Source: Dipteris shenzhenensis (lineage: Eukaryota; Polypodiophyta; Polypodiopsida; Gleicheniales). From it: DNA of 64,000 nucleotides. The DNA lies in assembly GCA_047967505.1 (NCBI GenBank), contig CM106540.1; one strand, 5' to 3'. Positions 57,722-64,000 of the stretch are shown piece after piece. The notes beneath the pieces are model-generated. The model was not told the DNA's origin and made no database searches. It saw only the letters and a list, made by a program, of their open reading frames with translations. The position numbers and the translations under genes were made by a program. The first letter of the stretch is position 1. Each line of letters opens with the position of its first letter.

Positions 57722-57795
57722 GGCTCTGTGGGATCTTGTTCGGATCTTGTTTGGGATATTATTTAAATCTTGGTGTTTCCTTTTTGTGTTTCATC

Positions 57796-59619
57796 ATGGT
57801 GAAGATTCTAGTGTTTCGAGGGACCCAAGGGGAAGACCCGGAGTCTTATCTTCGGGATTTTGTTCGAGGATGCCGGCTTTCTGGATGGTCCATGAAGGAT
57901 CGGGCAGAGATTTTGCCTGATTTTCTTGAAGGTGTAGCCTTGAGTTGGCATGAGACCTTGCCGGACTCTACCAACGAGGACTGGGACCAAGTGGTGGCAG
58001 CAATGAAGCAGAGATTTGCGGCAGTGGAGTCGCCAAATGCTTTGATGTTGCAGTTGGACCGGTTCTATCAAGGAGAGGGTGAGTTGGTCTCTGCGTTTGC
58101 AATCCGATATGAAACTTTATGGACAAAGTATGAAAGGGCAGCTTTGCGAGCTGTGGCATCTACATCATCGGCCCCTCAAAGTCTCTCAGGGATGGAGCAC
58201 TTAAAGATGAGAAAATTTGTTATGGCTTTGGAGCCTCGTCTTCGTTCAAAGGTAATGAGTAAAGATCCAACAACATACGTGGAGGCGCTTCGCATTGCGA
58301 CCAAGAAAGAAGCTTCTCTTAAGATCGAATCCTCTTTTGTGTCTTCAACAGCTTCAACTTCTAAGGTGGAGGTAATGGGCACTCCTCAGGTACCAAAGTC
58401 CTCTGAGGTAGATCATAATATCTCCCAGTTGATGGCAGAGTTTGCTGATTTGAAATTGCATTTGGTTAATGCACGACAACCTAGAGCACCAAAGAGTGAA
58501 GATAGGCCTCGAGATAGGAGTGGGGTCACTTGCTATGAATGTAATGAAAAAGGTCACTATCGCCCCGAGTGTCCTAGATTGAGAAAGAAAGAAGAAAAAC
58601 AAGTATCCTTGTTAGAAGCTTCTTCAGGGGATGAGGAAAGAGAGGTAATGATGGCTAAACGGGGGCGTGGTAAACCAAAAGAAGAAGAAGAAAGCAAGGA
58701 AGAAGTAGATGAGGAACATCAGGAAGAGGAACACCGTAGTAAGAAAAAGAAGGAATCTAGAAGGAGAATTAGCCAGTCAGACTTTCCTTTAGGACAAGGA
58801 ATTGGAAGCTATGACTTGTTGTCCGACCTTAAAGAAAAGAAAGCTCATATCACCTTTGGTCAATTACTTGCTTTGTCTCCAAAAATACGGAAGGAATGGG
58901 GAAAACTAGCAAGCACAAGGGTGTCAAAGAAGAAAAAGAAGAAAAGTGCCAATCCTGTTGTTCAAAAGGTAGATATAGATGTTGGTGATGATGTACCTAT
59001 GGTTGATGTGATCATTGATGGTCAAGTGATTTCTAATGTGTACATTGATGGAGGTGCATCGATTAATGTCATGAGTGAGAAGACCATGATTGATGCTGAT
59101 TTAAAATACTCTAGTACTACCTCTCCTTATCGCATCAAATTGGCTGACAACACTAGGGTTAAGACCTTGGGAGTTGTGAAGAATCTAGAAGTGAATGTAT
59201 GTGGAATTTCTGTGCCGACTACTTTTCAGATGATCCCTACCAAGCCAGATGCACGTGCCTATCCATTGATTTTGGGAAGGCCTTGGCTACGCAAGGTGAA
59301 GGCTGTTCAAAAGTGGGATACTGGAGAATTGATTTTGCAGGGAAATGATAAGAAGGTGCGCTACAACATCAGAAGCCGTAAAAAGGAAGTTGTCAAGGAG
59401 GAGTCTTCAACATCAGAGAGTTCAAGCTCTGACTTAACCGATGAAGAAGAAGAGACAGGGTGTAGCTCCGAGGAGTCCAACTCAGAGGGTGAGGTGGAAG
59501 GAGTGGCCTTTGGTCTTTGTCTTGGTGCTGATCAGGATGAGTCAGGAAGGAACAAGGTGGTGGTGCAAGAAGATCCTGTAGAGAAACTTCATGTGGAGGA
59601 TGTGGAGCACACTAAATGA
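57796..59619 (+). CDS. E2 Gag-protease
   Basis: Start chosen at ATG 57796 (MVKILVFRGTQGEDPESYL), which aligns with the E1 Gag start; the frame is open 20 codons further up. The product is 607 residues. The Gag core is at ~10-115 (LPDFLEGVALSWHETLP; MLQLDRFYQGEGELV). A zinc knuckle CYECNEKGHYRPEC (C-x2-C-x4-H-x4-C) lies at ~250, followed by a charged Glu/Lys-rich spacer. The retroviral-type aspartic protease is at ~405-525, with the active-site form YIDGGASINVM usual in Athila/Tat elements and LILGRPWLRKV. An acidic Ser/Glu-rich tail follows. It ends with TGA in the same frame as the reverse transcriptase. Confidence 0.9.
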   Translation: MVKILVFRGTQGEDPESYLRDFVRGCRLSGWSMKDRAEILPDFLEGVALSWHETLPDSTNEDWDQVVAAMKQRFAAVESPNALMLQLDRFYQGEGELVSAFAIRYETLWTKYERAALRAVASTSSAPQSLSGMEHLKMRKFVMALEPRLRSKVMSKDPTTYVEALRIATKKEASLKIESSFVSSTASTSKVEVMGTPQVPKSSEVDHNISQLMAEFADLKLHLVNARQPRAPKSEDRPRDRSGVTCYECNEKGHYRPECPRLRKKEEKQVSLLEASSGDEEREVMMAKRGRGKPKEEEESKEEVDEEHQEEEHRSKKKKESRRRISQSDFPLGQGIGSYDLLSDLKEKKAHITFGQLLALSPKIRKEWGKLASTRVSKKKKKKSANPVVQKVDIDVGDDVPMVDVIIDGQVISNVYIDGGASINVMSEKTMIDADLKYSSTTSPYRIKLADNTRVKTLGVVKNLEVNVCGISVPTTFQMIPTKPDARAYPLILGRPWLRKVKAVQKWDTGELILQGNDKKVRYNIRSRKKEVVKEESSTSESSSSDLTDEEEETGCSSEESNSEGEVEGVAFGLCLGADQDESGRNKVVVQEDPVEKLHVEDVEHTK

Positions 59620-60279
59620 CGCCAACGCAATGAAGAGCTTCTTGGTGATTCTCTATCAGGTAGTGAGAAGCTCCAGTACTTGGATATGCTAGATGATTTT
59701 CCATGTCTCTTTGCAACAAGCTATTCACAGGTTCGACCAGTCTCTCTTGTGGAGCACAAGATTGAGTTGAAGCCAGAAAGCAAGCCAGTTGTGCAACGCT
59801 TAAGGCGATTGGGGGTGATCCAAGCTGAGGCACTAAAGAAAGAGGTAACACAACTACTTGAGGCAGGATTCATCTTTCATGTTGATGATTCAGAATGGAT
59901 ATCTCCTGTAGTTGTCACACCAAAGAAAGGAAATAAGTGGCGAGTTTGTGTGGACTTTCATCCTTTGAATGCATGCACTAAGAGGGATCATTTTCCTTTG
60001 CCATTCCAAGATGAAATACTAGACCAAGTAGCAGGGCATGAGATGTATTCTGTATGTGATGGGTATTCTGGGTACTTTCAAATTCGTATTCGGGAGGAAG
60101 ATCAAAAGAAAACATCATTTGTCACACCTTGGGGAGTTTTTGCTTACAGAGTGATGCCTTTTGGGTTGACCAATGCACCAGCTACATTTCAAAGGTTCAT
60201 GAGTAAGGTCCTGGAGCCTTACTTGGGAAAGTTCATACGGGTGTTTTTGGATGATTTTGCATTTATTCTCGGTGCATAG
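59620..60279 (+). pseudogene. E2 reverse transcriptase, N-terminal part
   Basis: Continues in the frame of Gag-protease after one TGA (59617-59619). It shows the Ty3 reverse transcriptase series: SPVVVTPKKGNKWRVCVDF, PLPFQDEILDQVAG, YSGYFQIRI, FGLTNAPATFQRFM and the catalytic FLDDF. Just past it a one-base shift near 60258 sends the frame into TAG at 60277-60279, while matching sequence (IYSRCIDHMEKL) continues in the next frame. The missing start codon suggests expression as a Gag-Pol fusion by readthrough, or splicing as described for Ogre elements. Confidence 0.88.
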
Positions 60280-60284
60280 ATCAC

Positions 60285-61754
60285 ATGGAGAAGTTAAAGA
60301 TGGCCTTAGCTAGGATTGATGAAGCAAAAGGGTGTCTAAATCCTAGCAAGTGTCATTTGGCTCAAACAAAAGTAGTCTTGTTGGGGCATATTGTGTCTCA
60401 AGAAGGCCTGCAAATGGATCCTGACAAGGTTCAAGCAATCATGGCATTGCCAAGTCCTGAGAGTGTCACTGGTGTTCGCAAAATTCTAGGGAAGAGCAAG
60501 TATTATCAACGCTTTTGTGATGATTTCATAGAGATAGTGCATCCCATGAACTTGTTGACAAGAAAAGGAGTTTCTTTCCAATGGGGTGTGGAGCAACAAG
60601 AGTCTTTCCAGCTACTTAAGGAGGCCATGAGTAAGGGCCCAATATTGAAGCCCCCTGATTGGTCTCAAGACTTTTATGTAAATCCAAGTGTATCTTTGCA
60701 TTTAGTTGGTGTTGTATTGCTACAAAAAGGAGAGGCAGGTAGAATGCAACCCATCTATTATGCCAGCCGACAGCTTACAAATGTGGAAACAAGGTATGAA
60801 GAAATGGAGCAGCAAGCTCTCTCTTTGGTGTTTTCCGTCAGAAAGTTTCGCTCCTATTTATTACCTCGACCATTTTTCTTCCTTACCTCTCAGTCTGTAT
60901 TAGCATATCTAGTTCGCAAGCCTAATCCTGGGGGGAGATTTGCAAAATGGTTGTCAGAGCTTCAAGAGTTCTCTTTCTCTTTTGTCATTGAAAATACCAC
61001 TAGGTCCACTATGGCAGATTTGCTCACAGGGCGGGAGGATCTAAGAGAAGAAAAGAAATGTAAGGAGAACATTAAAGATGAAAGGGATACACCACCAACA
61101 GCTTTTGTTTTGTATTTTGATGGGGCTTTTAGTCCTTCATGCCAACAAGGAGCCGAGGGGATAGTCTTGATGAATCCTGAAGGTCAAGAGGTATGGGCAA
61201 GAGGACAAGAGCTTCCAGGTATCACAACTAACAATGCAGCTGAGTATAATGCTTTGATTCTTGGTTTGGAGGGTTGTCTTCAAATTCAAGTTAAAGAATT
61301 GGAAGTAAGAGGAGATTCTCAGCTTATTATAAAGCAAATGCAAGGGCATTACAAGACAAGAAGTCCTCATTTGAAGTAGCTTAATCAAAAGGCTATGGCA
61401 CTATGTAGTCAGTTTGATTTTTGCAACTTTGTTCATATAAACAGAAAAGAAAATCAAAGGGCAGATGAGTTAGCTACTCAAGCCATTGTAGTGCCAGACC
61501 GGGGGATGGTTTCTTGGGTAGACACTGGATGGCCAGATTTGCAAGATGTTTGGCAAAATGTGGAAGAAGGCATGTTTCCTCGAGGGTTAACACCACAACG
61601 GAAGCAGAGATTGGTTACTTTTGGCCACGCCTCCATAAGGATGTATATGAATGTCACGAATGGAACCTATCAGCTTGAGGATGTTGATGGCATGGTGATA
61701 CCCGAATGCACCAATGAGTATCGCCTTAAATTCTTCTATGCTCGACCACCTTGA
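60285..61754 (+). pseudogene. E2 reverse transcriptase thumb, eroded RNase H, and second RNase H
   Basis: The frame starts with the thumb region (LNPSKCHLAQTKVVLLGHIVS). The original RNase H follows, with YYASRQLTNVETRYEEMEQQAL, but its first catalytic Asp is Asn (FYVNPS) and the third is Ser (LTSQSVL), so it is probably inactive. A second, archaeal-type RNase H from ~61108 has all four acids: YFDGA, NNAAEY, RGDSQL, RADELA. A TAG at 61377-61379 interrupts it, with the same frame open on both sides. The C-terminal ~60 residues end FFYARPP. The end may correspond to the segment just before integrase in relatives, but no integrase zinc motif or D-D-E core is present. Confidence 0.88.
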
Positions 61755-61758
61755 GGGC

Positions 61759-61793
61759 CAGCAGACCCTCTCTGTACTAGAGAGGATCTGCTG
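61759..61793 (+). other. 15-bp hairpin next to the E2 polypurine tract
   Basis: CAGCAGACCCTCTCT (61759-61773), loop GTACT, AGAGAGGATCTGCTG (61779-61793). Fourteen of 15 pairs match. It starts four bases after the pol stop and runs into the polypurine tract. Confidence 0.85.
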
Positions 61794-61805
61794 GGGGGGG
61801 AAAGA
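61793..61805 (+). other. E2 polypurine tract
   Basis: GGGGGGGGAAAGA directly before the TGTGACACC LTR start: the primer for plus-strand DNA synthesis. Confidence 0.9.
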
Positions 61806-63322
61806 TGTGACACCAAAAATTGATATTTTTAACTTGGCATTGATATTGTTTTTCTCTATGTTTGATAAGAGTTTGAGTATCAAGTGATAGCCTAGCGGCT
61901 CTCACTTATTTCTATTTTCTATGATATTGTATGGGATGGAGAGGATGAGTGGAATGGCTCATTGTAAATACCATAGGTATGAATTATAAATACCTTGGTA
62001 TCGGGTGAGAGTTATTTGTGTATGGGATATTATGGAGTTTTTTAGAAAATAGGAAGAGTAAGTCATATAAAGAGGTGGGCTCATGTCCATGTGTTCCAAT
62101 AATATAAGAGAGGCCACATGCCAAGCGTGTGGAAGGCATGTGGAGGAGTGTGAAGTCAAGAGGAATCCTTCTAGAACTCCTATGTGAAATAAGGAGGATG
62201 TGGACATGTGGAAAAGAGAGGGTCCCTATGGGCTCCATGTGAGGAGACTCTTGACTTTCTCAATATTTTAAGAGTCTTGAGCATCTTTTGATGGGACACA
62301 TGGCAAGAGTAGCCAAAAAGGACATGGATGGTGACATACGTGCTTAGGTGATTGATGGGGAAAGGAATCTACAGGCAGCAATTATAAATGGGTGAAGGAG
62401 GGTAACAAAATCTCTATAAAAGGAGCCCTCCTCTCCCTTGTTCATCAATCTCTTCCACCATTGGGCCTTATGTTGCTGTAGTTCTAGTCTCCCCAAGCCT
62501 CTTCCATGAGCCTTCTCTTCCTCTTGTAGATATTCTCTTATGTAGACTCTTGAGTCCTTCTCTCTCTAGTTTATTCTCTCTCTATGAGTAGTTTTGGAGC
62601 TTCTGCTCCGTTTTGTATGTATGAAACCTATTCTTCTCCCTTGTGTTTGTAGTGTTGAGGTGGATTCTCACTCTATTTGTAATGAAGGTCACTTCAGGTT
62701 CTCTCTCTCTCTTGAGTGTCTCTTCCCTTTTCTTTCTTTCAAAGCCTTAAAAGTTCTTTCTATTCAGCTGCTCACTGTGCACACATGGTCCATTTGTTTC
62801 CCGAGCCACTATGCAAACTTCTTCCCCTCTTCTAGGCGAAATCTATGAGGAGTGGATCGTTGATGAAGGTGGAGTCTTGAGGGAGCATCCTACTCAGGCG
62901 AAATTAGCCTGGGTGGAGGGTAGTTTTCATGACAGTTTGACCCCCTGTTAGTATTTTGCTCATAACTTTCTGCTCGTTAGTCCGATTGTAATGAAATTTA
63001 TATCAGCGCGAAGTTCTCTTCAAGGCGCATGTTTTTATATAATCAGATCTTGAATCAAATACTGCTGCAAAAAGTATGAGTCTCTGTGTTTGATAGTCTG
63101 TTTTCATAACAGTTTTTACCCCCTTCCAGTAAACTGTCCATATCTCTTCAACCGTCTGTCTGTTTTCAATGAAACTTATATCAATGCGAAGCCCATCTTA
63201 AGGCGCATCTCTCTGTGTACTTGAATCTTTGATATCATGTCTCTACTGAAAGTTATAGGCCTCTGTGTCTAATGACAGTTTATAGAGTGTTTTGAGCTAA
63301 GTATAAAGGTGTCTATGAAGGA
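61806..63322 (+). repeat. E2 3' LTR, first full-length part
   Basis: Collinear with the 5' LTR from TGTGACACC to GTGTCTATGAAGGAGG. TATA box at 62415-62422. Confidence 0.88.
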
Positions 63323-64000
63323 GGAATCTACAGGCAGCAATTGTAAATGGGTGAAGGAGGGTAACAAAATCTCTATAAAAGGAGCCTTCCTCTCCCTTGT
63401 TCATCGATCTCTTCCACCATTGGGCCTTATGTTGCTGTAGTTCTAGTCTCCCCAAGCCTCTTCCATGAGCCTTCTCTTCCTCTTGTAGATATTCTCTTAT
63501 GTAGACTCTTGAGTCCTTCTCTCTCTAGTTTATTCTCTCTCTATGAGTAATTTTGGAGCTTCTGCTCCCTCTTGTATGTATGAAACCTCTTCTTCTCCCT
63601 TGTGTTTGTAGTGTTGAGGTGGATTCTCACTCTATTTGTAATGAAGGTCACTTCAGGTTCTCTCTCTCTCTTGAGTATCTCTTCCCTTTTCTTTCTTTCA
63701 AAGCCTTAAAAGTTCTTTGTATTCGGCTGCTCACTGTGCATACATGGTCCATTTGTTTCCCGAGCCACTATGCAAACTTCTTCCCCTCTTCTAGGCGAAA
63801 TCTATGAGGGGTGGATCGTTGATGAAGGTGGAGTCTTGAGGGAGCATCCTACTCAAGCGAAATTAGCCTGGGTGGAGGGTAGTTTTTATGACAGTTTGAC
63901 CCCCTGTTAGTATTTTGCTCATAACTTTCTGCTCGTTAGTCCGATTGTAATGAAATTTATATCAGCGCGAAGCTCTCTTCAAGACGCATGTTCATATGTA
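63323..64000 (+). repeat. Tandem partial second copy of the LTR
   Basis: After GAAGGAGG the sequence jumps back to AATCTACAGGCAGCAATT, the position found at 55799 and 62367, and repeats the LTR from there to the window end. A second TATA box is at 63374-63381. The join shares AGGAATC with the original site, pointing to microhomology or slippage. Confidence 0.85.

Larger units (their letters stand above)
55237..64000 (+). mobile_element. E2: inner Ty3 (Ogre/Tat/Athila-type) LTR retroelement, right end beyond window
   Basis: 5' LTR 55237-~56746, small frames 56750-57721, gag-protease 57796-59619, reverse transcriptase and two RNase H domains 59620-61754, polypurine tract 61793-61805, 3' LTR from 61806. 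Protein order and the second RNase H place it with plant Tat-type elements. No integrase domain occurs anywhere between the LTRs. The LTRs differ by only a few percent by eye, so insertion was fairly recent. E2 sits in the gag of E1. Confidence 0.88.

Noticed and set aside
57736-57795. Earlier start for E2 Gag
   Set aside because: The extra 20 residues are hydrophobic and absent from E1 Gag; ATG 57796 aligns with the E1 start.

Overview
The window is nuclear DNA of a land plant with a large, transposon-filled genome. It carries one recognisable host gene, an NPH3/RPT2-family BTB gene with spliceosomal introns. Everything else recognisable is mobile DNA (Ty1/copia, Ty3, a Helitron, CACTA ends, small non-autonomous elements) or simple sequence. 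The mix would suit a non-seed plant or a conifer, but the sequence does not fix the species.

Layout. 1-1090: 3' end of a copia element (RNase H, polypurine tract, start of the 3' LTR). 1117-8221, minus strand: a decayed Helitron Rep-helicase, with unrecognised spliced exons on its 3' side and a small coiled-coil reading frame on its 5' side. 8268-12600: a dense cluster of (CT)n and (CA)n with larger tandem duplications. 12640-18050: the NPH3-family gene, with a minisatellite/G-box promoter, TATA box, probable 5'-UTR intron with a uORF, four coding exons and a 3'-UTR intron. 18050-41000: gene-free, but holding a gag-only LTR element (26357-28431), a TRIM (32379-33462), two related short TIR elements (24608-25173 with a perfect 8-bp target duplication, and 35908-36144), a foldback element (37456-38183), degenerate minisatellites and a zinc-knuckle gag fragment. 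42128-48390: three head-to-tail copies of a 2.08-kb chimera joining an antisense copia gag/LTR fragment to the right half of a CACTA element with spliced exons.

51000-64000: two related Ty3 (Ogre/Tat/Athila-type) elements, one nested in the other. The outer one (E1) is interrupted inside gag at 55237 by the 5' LTR of the inner one (E2), whose 3' LTR runs off the window. Both carry small proteins upstream of gag that I do not recognise. Two of them keep the same position, length and many residues in both elements: a 74-codon protein (ORF-A) and a 54-codon protein with one membrane-spanning segment (ORF-C). Several consecutive frames overlap by one to four bases at TAATG, TGATG or ATGA, as expected for coupled termination and restart. 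E1 has an RNase H domain before gag. E2 has the usual Tat-type second RNase H after a catalytically eroded first one, but no integrase. This 5' accessory module is the best candidate here for an undescribed system.

How the parts relate: the host gene probably acts in plasma-membrane signalling linked to blue light or auxin transport. The retroelements supply gag, protease and reverse transcriptase for their own cycle. The gag-only, TRIM and TIR elements would depend on enzymes made elsewhere. Most element genes carry stops or frameshifts.
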